Shown one piece after another: positions 26,078-35,361 of a DNA stretch of 64,000 nucleotides. Numbering within the stretch: position 1 is the first letter of the stretch; every line of letters starts with the position of its first letter. The notes under the pieces are model-generated. The model ran no database searches. It saw only the letters and a program-made list of their open reading frames with translations, and had not been told where the DNA came from. Origin of the DNA: Algimonas porphyrae (lineage in GTDB: Bacteria; Pseudomonadota; Alphaproteobacteria; Caulobacterales; Maricaulaceae); assembly GCF_041429795.1 (NCBI RefSeq), contig NZ_CP163424.1:558001-622000 (forward strand). Direction: 5' to 3'. Position numbers and translations under genes: made by a program.

Positions 26078-27787
26078 GTGGGTATCGCCGGCGTTTCCGC
26101 CAACAAGCTCGAGTGGCTTCAGATCGCGAAAGCGGTTGCCGAGGAAAAGAGCATCGACAAACAGATCGTCCTGCGTGCGATCGAGGAAGCCTTCGAACGG
26201 GCCGCCAAGATGCGTTACGGCGCTGAGCTGGATATCCGCGCCTTCCTGCATCCCGAGACGGGCGAGATGAGCCTGCGACGGGTCATGACGATCGTGGCCG
26301 ATGAAGAGGTGATGGAACCCCAGGCGCAGGTCGGTCTGTCGACCGCGCAGATGGATGATCCTGACGCTGCAATCGGCGCGGAAATTTCCACGCCGCTGCC
26401 CATGATCGAACCGAGCCGCGTGCAGACGCACTTGGCCAAGCAGGTCATTACGCAAAAGACCCGCGAAGCCGAACGCGCTCGTCAATATGAAGAATTCAAG
26501 GACCGCATCGGCGAGATCATCAACGGTATCGTCAAGCGCGTCGAATATGGCCACATCATTGTCGATCTGGGCCGCGCCGAAGCGGTCGTGCGTCGCGATC
26601 AGGCCCTGCCGCGTGAAAACGTCAAGCCGGGCGACCGGATTCGCGCCTATATCATGGATGTCCGCGAAGAGCCGCGAGGCAGTCAGATTTTCCTGTCACG
26701 CGCCCATCCGCAATTCATGGCGCAATTGTTCGCGCAGGAAGTGCCGGAAGTCTATGAAGGCACGATCCAGATCGTGGCCGTCGCCCGAGACCCGGGCAGC
26801 CGCGCCAAGATCGCCGTCTATTCCAATGACAGTTCGATCGATCCGGTCGGGGCCTGTGTCGGTATGCGCGGCTCGCGCGTGCAGGCCGTGGTCAATGAAT
26901 TGCAGGGCGAACGCATCGACATCATTCCTTACACCGAAGATCTCGGGACTTTCATCGTCAACGCCTTGCAGCCTGCGACCGTCACCAAGGTTGTCATCCA
27001 TGAGGAAGACGAACGGATCGAAGTCGTCGTCCCTGAAGAGCAGCTCAGCCTCGCCATCGGCCGTCGTGGCCAGAATGTGCGTCTGGCCTCGCAGCTGTCC
27101 GGCTGGGCGCTGGATATCCTGACCGAAGAACAGGAAAGCGAACGGCGTCAGCAGGAATTCCGCGAACGCTCGCAGCTCTTCATGGATGGTCTGGATGTCG
27201 ACGAAATGGTCGCGCAGCTGCTCGTTTCCGAAGGCTTCGAGACGATGGAAGAAGTCGGCTATGTCGAACTGGACGAGCTGTCCTCTATCGAAGGCTTCGA
27301 CGAGGAAACGGCGATGGAGCTGCAAGCCCGAGCCCGTGAATATCTCGAAAAGATCGCCGAGGAGCAGAATGCCAAACGGACCGAGCTGGGTGTCGAAGAC
27401 GGCGTGCTCGAAATCGATGGCGTCACCCTGCCGATGGCCGTGATTTTCGGTGAAAACGAAATCCTGTCCGTCGAGGATGTGGCCGGTCTCATCCCGGATG
27501 ATCTGACGGGTTATGTCGAATATAAGGACGGCGAGCGGATCCGCGAACCCGGTCTGTTCGAAGACATGAAGTTCACCGCCGAGGATGCGACCAACCTGAT
27601 CATGCGGGCCCGTGTTCACGCGGGCTGGATCAGCGAAGAAGACCTCTACGCCAGTGCAGAAGGCGATGCGGAAGACGGAGAAGGCGCCGTCGATCCGGAC
27701 GCCTATCAGGCTCCTGAACGTCCGATCGATGCCGCCGAAGCGCTGTTCAACAGCGACGGCGCGAACACAGAAGGAACAGGCGCATAA
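26078..27787 (+). CDS. nusA: Transcription termination/antitermination factor NusA
   Basis: 569 residues. An N-terminal polymerase-binding domain (to about 130), an S1 domain (NGIVKRVEYGHIIVDLGRAE), two KH domains (GMRGSRVQAVVNELQGE and GRRGQNVRLASQL) and C-terminal helix-hairpin-helix repeats of the alphaproteobacterial type. GTG 26078 (GIAGVSANKLEWLQ) was chosen because GAGGAA lies upstream; the longer frame is antisense to nothing useful and overlaps rimP. The acidic tail is family-typical. Confidence 0.95.
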   Translation: MGIAGVSANKLEWLQIAKAVAEEKSIDKQIVLRAIEEAFERAAKMRYGAELDIRAFLHPETGEMSLRRVMTIVADEEVMEPQAQVGLSTAQMDDPDAAIGAEISTPLPMIEPSRVQTHLAKQVITQKTREAERARQYEEFKDRIGEIINGIVKRVEYGHIIVDLGRAEAVVRRDQALPRENVKPGDRIRAYIMDVREEPRGSQIFLSRAHPQFMAQLFAQEVPEVYEGTIQIVAVARDPGSRAKIAVYSNDSSIDPVGACVGMRGSRVQAVVNELQGERIDIIPYTEDLGTFIVNALQPATVTKVVIHEEDERIEVVVPEEQLSLAIGRRGQNVRLASQLSGWALDILTEEQESERRQQEFRERSQLFMDGLDVDEMVAQLLVSEGFETMEEVGYVELDELSSIEGFDEETAMELQARAREYLEKIAEEQNAKRTELGVEDGVLEIDGVTLPMAVIFGENEILSVEDVAGLIPDDLTGYVEYKDGERIREPGLFEDMKFTAEDATNLIMRARVHAGWISEEDLYASAEGDAEDGEGAVDPDAYQAPERPIDAAEALFNSDGANTEGTGA

Positions 27788-27807
27788 TGCGCCTCTGACC
27801 CGGGCCG

Positions 27808-28524
27808 CTGACTGCGGAAACCGACATCAACGCCCCTGACGAGGGGGACAAGCGTGGCCACAAGTCGCGTGAGCGCCGCTGCGTCGCCAGCGGCGACGTA
27901 CGCGATCCTGCGTGGATGGTTCGCTATGTTCTCTCGCCGGACGGCGCAGTGGTTGCGGATGCGCTCGGTAAGTTGCCGGGACGCGGCTGCTGGGTGTCTG
28001 CCGATGCAGATGCGCTGCGCCAGGCGGTACAGAAAGGGGGCTTCAATCGGGGCTTCAAGACCAAGGTCTCTGCCGATGCGGACGTGTTGATCGATCAGAC
28101 CCGGACGCAGTTGCGTCGGCGCCTGCTGGGTCAATTGACCATGGCGCGCAAGGCTGGGCGGCTGGTCTTTGGCGAAACGGGCGTAAGGGAACCGGCCTCG
28201 CGAGGTGATGTGGCGATCCGGATCGAGGCCACGGATGGTGCACCCGATGGGCGTGGCAAGATCCGCACGCTTAGCCTGGCGACTGCACGCGAGATGTCCT
28301 CGCAAGGGGTGAAGCGGCCCGATCCGCCGGTCATCGGCTGTTTTACGGCCGCCGAGATTGGCCAGGCGCTGGGGCGCGATCCGGTCGTGCATGCGGCGAT
28401 AATATCCGGCCCGATGGTCGGCGAAGTGAAGATCACCGCGCAGAAACTGGCCGGTTTCGAGCCATTACTGCCGCCCACCTGGTCCGATGCGCGGCATGAA
28501 ATTGCGCTGGAACCACCGCCTTAA
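27808..28524 (+). CDS. YlxR-type RNA-binding protein with ribosomal L7Ae-like domain; start codon not canonical
   Basis: The gene lies between nusA and infB, as YlxR genes do. The YlxR motif begins RERRCVASGDVRD (bases about 27871-27909) and continues through LPGRGCWVSADADALRQA. The second half (about bases 28100-28440) looks like an L7Ae/L30e-type fold. The conserved motif starts upstream of the first ATG (27916), yet between the in-frame stop at 27796-27798 and that ATG there is no ATG, GTG or TTG. Candidate starts are CTG 27808 or ATC 27826 (GCGGA 7-11 nt before). I give 27808 as the left limit; starting at 27916 would delete the conserved Arg/Cys motif. Confidence 0.75.
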   Translation: MTAETDINAPDEGDKRGHKSRERRCVASGDVRDPAWMVRYVLSPDGAVVADALGKLPGRGCWVSADADALRQAVQKGGFNRGFKTKVSADADVLIDQTRTQLRRRLLGQLTMARKAGRLVFGETGVREPASRGDVAIRIEATDGAPDGRGKIRTLSLATAREMSSQGVKRPDPPVIGCFTAAEIGQALGRDPVVHAAIISGPMVGEVKITAQKLAGFEPLLPPTWSDARHEIALEPPP

Positions 28525-28664
28525 GGCGGTTGAATAAATAGGTTTTGCCGCTAGGTTGCGGCCCGTCGCAAGGCGGGACGCATGGATGGCGGTCTCCAAG
28601 GTGGACGAATGGGTTGGGCAGCCCGGACGACCGCCCCGACGAATTGACGAAGTGAAAGTGAAGC

Positions 28665-31514
28665 ATGAGCGACAATAATAACAACCGTCCCCGCCGCCCC
28701 GGCGGACCTGGTGGACCCACACGCAGCCCGCGCCGCACGACGGCGCGCCCTTCGGCTGTGGTCGTGGAAAAGAAAAAGAAGCGTCTGGTCAAGCCGGGTG
28801 CCGGTGGGACAGGCGCAAGCGGCGCCAAGCCGAAAATTCAACTCAAGCCACGTGGCGACGCGGCAGCGCCGAAGGCTGCGCCCAAGCCAGTCACGCCGAA
28901 AGTCGACGCACCGGCTGCAGCTGCCCCCACAGCCAAGGCCGAACCCAAGGCCGTGAACATTCCGGCACCGGAAGGCGCGACGGCCCGTGCATCCAGCGGA
29001 CCGCAAGCCGCGACGCCGAAAAAAGCCACACCGACCAAGGCACCGACCCTGGCCCCACCGATCAAGTCGGCTGCAGAGGCCAAGCCCGCACCGACACCGA
29101 AACCCGCTCCGACTAAAGCGGCCGCACTCACGGAAGAGCAGATTGCCGCCGCTGCGCGCGAGCAGGGTCTGTCTGTGGCCGAGTTCAAGGTCCGTATGGA
29201 AGCGCTGCAGAAAGCGCAGGCTCAGGCCGCCGAACGCGCTGCCAGGAAGGCGGCCGAAGCCGAAGCGCGTCAAGCCCGCATGCGTGAAGAGCAGGAAATG
29301 CTCGAAGCCAAGAAACGCGCTGAGGAAGAAGCCGAACTGAAACGGATCGAGGAAGAGGAAGCCGAAGCCCGCCGCAAGGAAAAAGAAGAGCAGGAGCGTC
29401 TGCAACGCAAATCTGTCGGCTCGCCGCTCGAACGCGGCAAGACCGAAGCCGAGATGAGCGAGCTGGAAAAAGCTGGCGGTCGCATCAAGAAGAAACGCAA
29501 TACGCCGCCGCCGACCCGCTCCAAGGGCGAGCAGAAGCGTCGGCGAGGCAAGCTGACGATCGTGTCCGCCCTCTCAGGTCAGGAAGATCGCCAGCGCAGC
29601 CTGGCAGCGGTCAAACGCAAGCGCGAACGCGAACGTCAGCGCCGTATGGGCGGTAGCGGTTCGCGCGAGAAAGTGCAGCGCGAAGTCACCGTTCCAGAAA
29701 CCATCACCATTGCCGACCTCGCCAATCGTATGGCCGAGCGCGGCGCCGATGTGGTGAAATACCTGATGCAGCAGGGCACGATGTCCACGCTCAACGATGT
29801 CATTGATGCCGATACGGCACAGCTCATTGTTGAAGATTTCGGTCATACGGTCAAACGGGTTTCAGAGTCCGATGTCGAAATGGACTTCCTGATCGACGAC
29901 ACGCCGAGCCAGGAAAAGGACCGCAAGCCGCGTCCACCCGTGATTGCGATCATGGGGCATGTCGATCACGGCAAGACCTCGCTGCTGGACGCATTGCGCG
30001 CGACCGATGTCGCCGCGGGCGAAGCCGGCGGGATCACGCAGCATATCGGGGCCTATCAGTTGCAGCTGAAATCGGGTGACAAGATCACCGTGCTCGACAC
30101 GCCGGGCCATGCGGCCTTTGCGCAGATGCGGACGCGCGGCGCGGAAGCCGTCGATATTGTCGTTCTGGTCGTGGCCGCCGATGACGGGGTGAAGCCGCAA
30201 ACGATCGAGTCGATCCGCTACGCCAAGGCAGCCGGGAAGCCGATCATCGTCGCCATCAACAAGATGGATACGTATGAAGCCAATCCGCAAAAGGTCGAAA
30301 CTGACCTGCTGCAATATGAAATCATCACGGAAAACATGTCCGGTGACGTGCAGGCGATTCCGGTCTCGGCCAAGGAGAAGACCGGCCTGACCGAACTTGC
30401 CGAAGCGATCACGCTTCAGGCCGAACTGATGGAACTGAAAGCCAATCCGAAACGCAATCCGGACGGGCTGGTGATCGAATCCCGGTTCGAGAAGGGGCGC
30501 GGCGCCGTCACGACCCTGCTGGTCAAGCGCGGCACGCTTAAACGCGGCGACATGATCGTGGCCGACGAATATATGGGCAAGGTCAAGGCGATGATGGACG
30601 AGCGCGGCAAGCAGGTGAAATCTGCCGGTCCGAGCGTTCCCGTCGAAGTGATGGGCCTGGACGGCGCACCGATGCCGGGCGAGCCCTTCGCCGTGGTCGA
30701 TGGCGAGAAGAAAGCCGGAGAGATCGTCGAATATCGTCAACGCAAGAAGAAGCAGGATGCGGCAGCGCAGCCTTCGGCTCTGGCGTCGATGGAACAGATG
30801 ATGGCCAAGCTGCAGAACAAGGAAGTGTCCGAACTGCCACTGCTGGTCAAAGCCGATGTTCAGGGCTCCGCCGAAGCCATCAAGGCGTCGCTCGAAGGCC
30901 TGTCAAACTCAGAGGTCAAAGCCAATGTCATCTATGCGGCGGCGGGCGGTATTTCCGAATCCGACGTGCAGATGGCCATGACGGCGGGTGCGCCGATCAT
31001 CGCGTTCAACGTCCGACCCAATAAGCAGGCCAAGGAACTGGCCGAACGGGAAGGCGTCGAAATCCGCTACTATTCGATCATCTATGAGCTGATCGAATAT
31101 ATTGAGGGCATTCTGACGGGCATGATCAATCCGGAGCGCCGCGAAACCTTCATCGGCTACGCCGAGATCCTGGAAGTGTTCAACATTTCCAAGCTGGGCA
31201 AGGTTGCGGGCTGTCGCGTCACGGATGGTCGTGTCGAACGCGGCTCCGGTGTGCGTCTGCTGCGCGACGATGTCGTGATCCACGAAGGCACGCTCAAGAC
31301 GCTCAAGCGTTTCAAGGATGAAGTCGAGAAGGTGCAGAGTGGCATGGAATGCGGCATGGCCTTCGAGAACTATGAAGACATCCGCAAGGGCGATCAGATC
31401 GAGTGCTTCACGGTCGAAATGGTCGATCGCTCGCTCGACGATGTCGCCATGTCCGACATGGAAGCGGAAAGCGCGAGTGCAAGCGCAAGTGCAAGTGAGA
31501 GCGAAGACGCCTAG
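28665..31514 (+). CDS. infB: Translation initiation factor IF-2
   Basis: A 949-residue GTPase that brings initiator tRNA to the ribosome. A long low-complexity Ala/Pro/Lys N-terminal region (about 1-150) is followed by a highly charged coiled coil (150-270), then the G domain with [13 protein letters not shown] and NKMD, then domains II-IV. The C-terminus ends in a local Ser/Ala/Glu repeat ([15 protein letters not shown]). ATG 28665 is preceded by AAGTGAAAG, a weak ribosome site. Confidence 0.97.
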   Translation: MSDNNNNRPRRPGGPGGPTRSPRRTTARPSAVVVEKKKKRLVKPGAGGTGASGAKPKIQLKPRGDAAAPKAAPKPVTPKVDAPAAAAPTAKAEPKAVNIPAPEGATARASSGPQAATPKKATPTKAPTLAPPIKSAAEAKPAPTPKPAPTKAAALTEEQIAAAAREQGLSVAEFKVRMEALQKAQAQAAERAARKAAEAEARQARMREEQEMLEAKKRAEEEAELKRIEEEEAEARRKEKEEQERLQRKSVGSPLERGKTEAEMSELEKAGGRIKKKRNTPPPTRSKGEQKRRRGKLTIVSALSGQEDRQRSLAAVKRKRERERQRRMGGSGSREKVQREVTVPETITIADLANRMAERGADVVKYLMQQGTMSTLNDVIDADTAQLIVEDFGHTVKRVSESDVEMDFLIDDTPSQEKDRKPRPPVIAIMGHVDHGKTSLLDALRATDVAAGEAGGITQHIGAYQLQLKSGDKITVLDTPGHAAFAQMRTRGAEAVDIVVLVVAADDGVKPQTIESIRYAKAAGKPIIVAINKMDTYEANPQKVETDLLQYEIITENMSGDVQAIPVSAKEKTGLTELAEAITLQAELMELKANPKRNPDGLVIESRFEKGRGAVTTLLVKRGTLKRGDMIVADEYMGKVKAMMDERGKQVKSAGPSVPVEVMGLDGAPMPGEPFAVVDGEKKAGEIVEYRQRKKKQDAAAQPSALASMEQMMAKLQNKEVSELPLLVKADVQGSAEAIKASLEGLSNSEVKANVIYAAAGGISESDVQMAMTAGAPIIAFNVRPNKQAKELAEREGVEIRYYSIIYELIEYIEGILTGMINPERRETFIGYAEILEVFNISKLGKVAGCRVTDGRVERGSGVRLLRDDVVIHEGTLKTLKRFKDEVEKVQSGMECGMAFENYEDIRKGDQIECFTVEMVDRSLDDVAMSDMEAESASASASASESEDA

Positions 31515-31542
31515 ATCTTCCGCATCGATACACAAAAGGATC

Positions 31543-31566
31543 AGGGAGGCTCCGGCCTCCCTTTTT
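31543..31566 (+). terminator. Rho-independent terminator after infB
   Basis: GGGAGGC, TCCG loop, GCCTCCC, then T5. It shows that infB ends its transcript here and is not read through into rbfA, 3.3 kb away. Confidence 0.9.
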
Positions 31567-32132
31567 CATGCGTGGCGTTCGGCCTGCAGGGCTAACAGCT
31601 CTTCCAGTTCGGTGGATTTGCGTCGGGCCAGACGGTAGCCATAGATCATCAAGGCAGCCACCAGCAGAAGAGCAGGCACGATGATCGCTAGCAGGATGTC
31701 CGGATTGGCTGCATCCTCATGACCAGCCCGGTCAAATAGATAACCGACGCCATACCCCAAGCCAATGCTGGGCAGGGGTGTTAGCAGAAAATAAAGGCCG
31801 AGATTGCGCGCGGCCCGTGTGCGTTTAATCAGAAAAGGCAGGAGTTTTCCTGGTTCTTCGGAATAGGCGGCGATCAGCCGCGCCTTGTCACGGCGGTATT
31901 TCCATACGCTCCAGATGAGGCCGCCAGCGCCAAGCAGGCTGAGAAGTCCCTTTGTCGGAATGCGACCGAGAAACTCCAGGGCGAGAATAACGATCAGCGA
32001 AATCAGGCTGACGGCAAAGCTGATCCGGTTGACCCGGCGCAGCGCCCGGTTCTGTTTCTGTAGCCGTGCTATCAGCTTGTCGGCGTCTAGCGGCGGGGCA
32101 GAACTCTGCCACAGGGATTGCAAATCGCTCAT
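31566..32132 (-). CDS. Membrane protein coupled to the ECF sigma factor (possible anti-sigma factor)
   Basis: 188 residues: a short cytoplasmic N-terminus (SDLQSLWQSSAPPLDADKL), four membrane segments (about 36-57, 62-78, 113-135 and 145-168) and a charged tail. There is no zinc-binding HxxxCxxC anti-sigma motif. Its ATG overlaps the sigma gene stop by 4 bp, the usual arrangement for sigma/anti-sigma pairs, so an anti-sigma role is inferred from position only. The stop abuts the infB terminator. Confidence 0.7.
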   Translation of the reverse strand: MSDLQSLWQSSAPPLDADKLIARLQKQNRALRRVNRISFAVSLISLIVILALEFLGRIPTKGLLSLLGAGGLIWSVWKYRRDKARLIAAYSEEPGKLLPFLIKRTRAARNLGLYFLLTPLPSIGLGYGVGYLFDRAGHEDAANPDILLAIIVPALLLVAALMIYGYRLARRKSTELEELLALQAERHA

Positions 32133-32632
32133 CGTCCTGTCTCCATCATGTCTCTGAGCGTGTCTTTGCTACGGTGAAGCCGGACCCGCACATTGCCGGG
32201 TGTCAGGCCCAGAACGTCGGCGATCTCCAGATTGTCAAATCCTTCCAGATGCAATGAGACGATCTGTCGGCTGGCGACAGGCAAATTCCGTACAGCTGTG
32301 AGAAGACGGTCGCGTGCCAGGGACAGGTCCGTAACCTCTTCTGCACTTTGGGACGGATCGATCATGTGACTCAGTGCGTCATCGCCCTGTTCAGCCGGTC
32401 TGCAGGTGGCTCGTCGCACATGATCGACGCAGACATTATGCGTAATCCGGGCGATAAAGGTTTTCAGGCTCGCATCGCCGCGGAAGGTCGGCAGAGCACG
32501 GTAGAGCGCGAGCAAGACATCTTGCGTCAATTCTTCGATCAGGGCCGGACGACGTTCATAGGTAGACGCAATCCGGCCGATCAGCGGCGCCTGTTCGCGC
32601 ACAATGGTCTCAAAATCCAGAACCCCGGTCAT
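32129..32632 (-). CDS. ECF-type RNA polymerase sigma factor
   Basis: 167 residues. Region 2 is FETIVREQAPLIGRIAS through RPALIEELTQDVLLALYRAL and ITHNVCVDHVRRA; region 4 is LPVASRQIVSLHLEGF and NLEIADVLGLTPGNVRVRLHR. No region 1 or 3, so ECF type. ATG 32632 is chosen over the ATG at 32641 and TTG at 32653 because the predicted promoter -10 (32642-32646) would start RNA just at 32632-32636, making a leaderless message. The partner membrane protein overlaps the stop. It is probably autoregulated. Confidence 0.9.
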   Translation of the reverse strand: MTGVLDFETIVREQAPLIGRIASTYERRPALIEELTQDVLLALYRALPTFRGDASLKTFIARITHNVCVDHVRRATCRPAEQGDDALSHMIDPSQSAEEVTDLSLARDRLLTAVRNLPVASRQIVSLHLEGFDNLEIADVLGLTPGNVRVRLHRSKDTLRDMMETGR

Positions 32633-32641
32633 ACTGGCCAT

Positions 32642-32668
32642 AGTCGCCGTCAAAGCAGATATGTTACA
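32642..32668 (-). promoter_or_regulatory. ECF-type promoter of the sigma operon
   Basis: On the minus strand TTTGTAAC (-35 core TGTAAC at 32663-32668), 16 bases, CGACT (32642-32646). The same boxes and spacing occur in mirror image at 32691-32717. Confidence 0.65.
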
Positions 32669-32690
32669 AACATCTTCAAAGACGCTTTTT

Positions 32691-32717
32691 TGTAACGAAT
32701 ATCCTCATTCTCCGACT
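32691..32717 (+). promoter_or_regulatory. ECF-type promoter of the divergent membrane-protein gene
   Basis: TTTGTAAC (core 32691-32696), 16 bases, CGACT (32713-32717). RNA would start near 32724, 23 nt before the ATG at 32747. Confidence 0.65.
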
Positions 32718-32746
32718 GTTCTCCCGTCAAACACGGGAGTTTACAG

Positions 32747-33106
32747 ATGACACATTTTGATCGAAAAAACGAAACGTCAAATGCGCACCTGCTTCGGGCA
32801 ACGATTATGGGTTCGCTAGGGGGCTATGCCGTATTGTTGGGCTTACTGTTCGCCGTTCATGACACCCCATGGGGCGTCATGGATCGGCTCACCCCTTTTC
32901 TGATAATCGGTAGCGCAGGTCTGGCTTTGTCGATCGGCCCGCTTATATTCGCGCGTTGGCAGGAAAAGCGTCCGATTACGGGTCGTGGACCGGGCAAGGC
33001 GTGTTCGCACGAAGCGCTGGCCCCGCAGCGGATCATCGGCCTGATGGCAATGGGCATGATGCTTGGTGCCCTGATCAGTCAGACTGTGAAACTTTTCATC
33101 AGCTAA
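32747..33106 (+). CDS. Small membrane protein divergent from the sigma factor
   Basis: 119 residues with three membrane segments (about 20-40, 50-68 and 95-115) and a basic central loop (ARWQEKRPITGRGPGK). I do not recognise a family. It is the first gene after the mirror-image ECF promoter, so it is the best candidate target of the sigma factor; the TraB-like gene follows 26 bp behind and may be co-transcribed. Confidence 0.7.
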   Translation: MTHFDRKNETSNAHLLRATIMGSLGGYAVLLGLLFAVHDTPWGVMDRLTPFLIIGSAGLALSIGPLIFARWQEKRPITGRGPGKACSHEALAPQRIIGLMAMGMMLGALISQTVKLFIS

Positions 33107-33132
33107 GTCATCATCAGCCAGAGGAGACCATC

Positions 33133-34011
33133 ATGAAAGACATATTCATAACCGCCGCGCTTTGCAGTTTGCTGACCGCAACGCCGGCGCTGGCCGCGCC
33201 GCCCGCCTGGGAAATTACTGATGCGGATAGTCGCGTCGTTCTGTTCCCGACTATCCACGTTCTGCCAGACGGGCTCGACTGGGAAACGCAGGCCCTGAAA
33301 GCTGAAATTCAGCAGGCGGATGAAGTCTGGTTCGAAATCGAGGATGCGACATCGCCACAGGCCGTGGCCGAGATTCAGGCGCTGATGGGCGAAAAGGGAT
33401 TGTCGCCGGACATGCCACTATCCAAGCGTCTGAGCGAGGATCAACTCGCCACGCTGACAGCGACCTTGGACTCGCTTGGCGTTCCGCTGGCGCAGATCGA
33501 CCCGATGCGGCCCTGGCTGGCGGCGGTCATGCTCAGCATGACAAGCCTTGTACAGGCTGGGTTCAATCCCGAAAACGGCGTCGAGAAAGAGCTGGAAGAC
33601 GATTATGCGGATCGTCCCCGTCGCGGGCTCGAAAGCCCCGCTTTTCAGGTCGGCATGCTCGCCAGTCTGGAAGGTGACGACCAGGTCGGTTTTCTGATGA
33701 GCAGTCTGGATGATCTGGACAGCATCGGCGAGACGCTTTTGCAGGTCGCGCACGCATGGTCGAAGGGCGATGTCGAAATGATCGAAACTGAATTGCTGGC
33801 CGAAATGCGCGCAGATTATCCAGATATTTTTGCGGCCATGTTCACCAACCGGAATGCGAACTGGGCGGAGATTATCGACGCGGAGATGCAGGGCTCAGGC
33901 CGTGATTTCATTGCCGTCGGCGCGGGCCATCTGGTGGGCCCGGAGTCGGTCCAGTCCATGTTGCAGGCCCGTGGCTATACAGTCCGCCGCATCAGTCTGG
34001 TCGACGAATAG
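33133..34011 (+). CDS. TraB/GumN-family exported protein
   Basis: 292 residues with a signal peptide (cleaved near ATPALAAPP). The TraB/GumN fold is indicated by FPTIHVLPDGLDWETQAL near the start, EVWFEIED, the GVEKELEDDY segment, and the C-terminal DFIAVGAGHLVGPESV. Two conserved GxH-type histidines suggest a metal-dependent activity; a peptidase role is proposed for the fold. GAGGAG precedes ATG 33133. An in-frame upstream extension would overlap the previous gene and lacks a signal. Confidence 0.88.
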   Translation: MKDIFITAALCSLLTATPALAAPPAWEITDADSRVVLFPTIHVLPDGLDWETQALKAEIQQADEVWFEIEDATSPQAVAEIQALMGEKGLSPDMPLSKRLSEDQLATLTATLDSLGVPLAQIDPMRPWLAAVMLSMTSLVQAGFNPENGVEKELEDDYADRPRRGLESPAFQVGMLASLEGDDQVGFLMSSLDDLDSIGETLLQVAHAWSKGDVEMIETELLAEMRADYPDIFAAMFTNRNANWAEIIDAEMQGSGRDFIAVGAGHLVGPESVQSMLQARGYTVRRISLVDE

Positions 34012-34080
34012 AGGTCGCAGATGGGGACGCAGACTGCGCCCCCATCGCCCCACATGGATGATTGTCCGGGCTGACTGTCT

Positions 34081-34761
34081 CTAGAATCTGCGCCCGAAGC
34101 CGACACCGACGATCCACGGATCGATTTGCACATCGGACGTGACGATCAGTCCGCCAGCATTGGCGACAACGTCGGTTTCCAGGAACAGTTTCTTGACGTC
34201 GATATTGGCAAACCAGATGTCATTAACTGGAATATCGACCCCGGCATTGAGCGCCCAGCCAAATTCGTCACTATATTCGATCGTGTTGGCGACCGGGCCT
34301 GAGTCGGCATTGAAGAAGGCCGTATAGTTGATCCCGGCACCGACATAGGGACGGACCTTGCCCCGCGGATTGAAGTGATATTGCGCGGTGACCGTTGGCG
34401 GCAGCAGCCAGACATCGCCAAGATCGACATCGCCCAGCAAGGAGTTCTCGACCGAGACGTCATGCGGCGTGACGGCGAAAATGGCTTCGACAGCGAAGTT
34501 TTCGGTGAAGAAATAGGAAATGTCGAGTTCGGGGACGATCTGGTTCTCGATCGACACAGTACCGCCCAGCGGAACGGTCGTGCCCGCTTCATCCGGCATG
34601 ACGGACAGGCCGCGAACCCGCACGAGCCACGGATCATCCACTGATCCGGCCAGGGCCGTCGGGGCGACCATGAACGGGGCCGCGATCAGACCGCACAGCA
34701 TCGTGGTCTTCAGAATGGATGACTTCAGAAAATCTTGTCTGGGAAGGGATGGCGTCAGCAT
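34081..34761 (-). CDS. OmpW-family outer membrane protein
   Basis: 226 residues: signal peptide ending PTALAGSVDD, then an eight-strand barrel with the typical DISYFFTENFAVEAIF, TAQYHFNPRGKVRPYVGAGINYTAF and the C-terminal Phe (VGFGRRF) recognised by the BAM machine. OmpW proteins pass small hydrophobic molecules through the outer membrane. AGGAGACC precedes ATG 34761; the frame upstream is unrelated. It ends 70 bp from the convergent TraB gene. Confidence 0.92.
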   Translation of the reverse strand: MLTPSLPRQDFLKSSILKTTMLCGLIAAPFMVAPTALAGSVDDPWLVRVRGLSVMPDEAGTTVPLGGTVSIENQIVPELDISYFFTENFAVEAIFAVTPHDVSVENSLLGDVDLGDVWLLPPTVTAQYHFNPRGKVRPYVGAGINYTAFFNADSGPVANTIEYSDEFGWALNAGVDIPVNDIWFANIDVKKLFLETDVVANAGGLIVTSDVQIDPWIVGVGFGRRF

Positions 34762-34899
34762 AATGGTCTCCTTGTTCTGACGCGGATCCTGTCCGACATT
34801 TCGCAGGTCATAGATGTGATGGGCGACACGAAACCGTTCCGTTTCCGACGCTGCGGGATCATCTTTCAATTTCGCGGCGCGGTCCCTATCTGCATCGTC

Positions 34900-35292
34900 A
34901 TGGCCCGCAACAGACCTCCTTCCCAACGTCAGCTCAAGGCAGGCGAACTTATTCGCCGCGCACTGGCGGATATTATCAACCGCGAGGACCTGCGGGACCC
35001 GGCCCTGCAAGGTGTCAGCGTGACCATCGCCGAAGTGCGGGCATCGGCGGATTTGAAGGTGGCGACGGTTTTTGCGGCGCCGCTTGGGACCGACGCGGAT
35101 GCGGACGCCGTCATTGCGGGCCTGCAACGCTGCGGGCGGTTTCTACGCGGACGTCTTGGACGCGAACTGGAAATGAAAAGCACGCCGCGCCTGAATTTCA
35201 GGCTCGACACCACCTTCGATACTGCTGACGATATGGCGCGCCTGCTGGCCCGCCCTGAAGTCGCGCGCGATCTGGGTTCGGAAGAGGAATGA
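34900..35292 (+). CDS. rbfA: 30S ribosome-binding factor RbfA
   Basis: A 130-residue KH-type protein needed for 16S rRNA 5'-end maturation. RPPSQRQLKAGELIRRALADI at the start and TPRLNFRLDTTFD near the end are typical. ATG 34900 was chosen because the family match begins there. It is separated from infB by the sigma-to-OmpW block but is still followed by truB, rpsO and pnp. Confidence 0.93.
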   Translation: MARNRPPSQRQLKAGELIRRALADIINREDLRDPALQGVSVTIAEVRASADLKVATVFAAPLGTDADADAVIAGLQRCGRFLRGRLGRELEMKSTPRLNFRLDTTFDTADDMARLLARPEVARDLGSEEE

Positions 35293-35319
35293 AAAAGCCG
35301 CACCGGAGGGCGGCTTTTT
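35292..35319 (+). terminator. Terminator after rbfA
   Basis: A5, GCCGC, 8-nt loop, GCGGC, T5, beginning at the rbfA stop codon. It separates rbfA from truB transcription. Confidence 0.8.
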
Positions 35320-35361
35320 GTTTCACAGTTACGGATGATCTGCCATCAGGCAGACTTGGCT

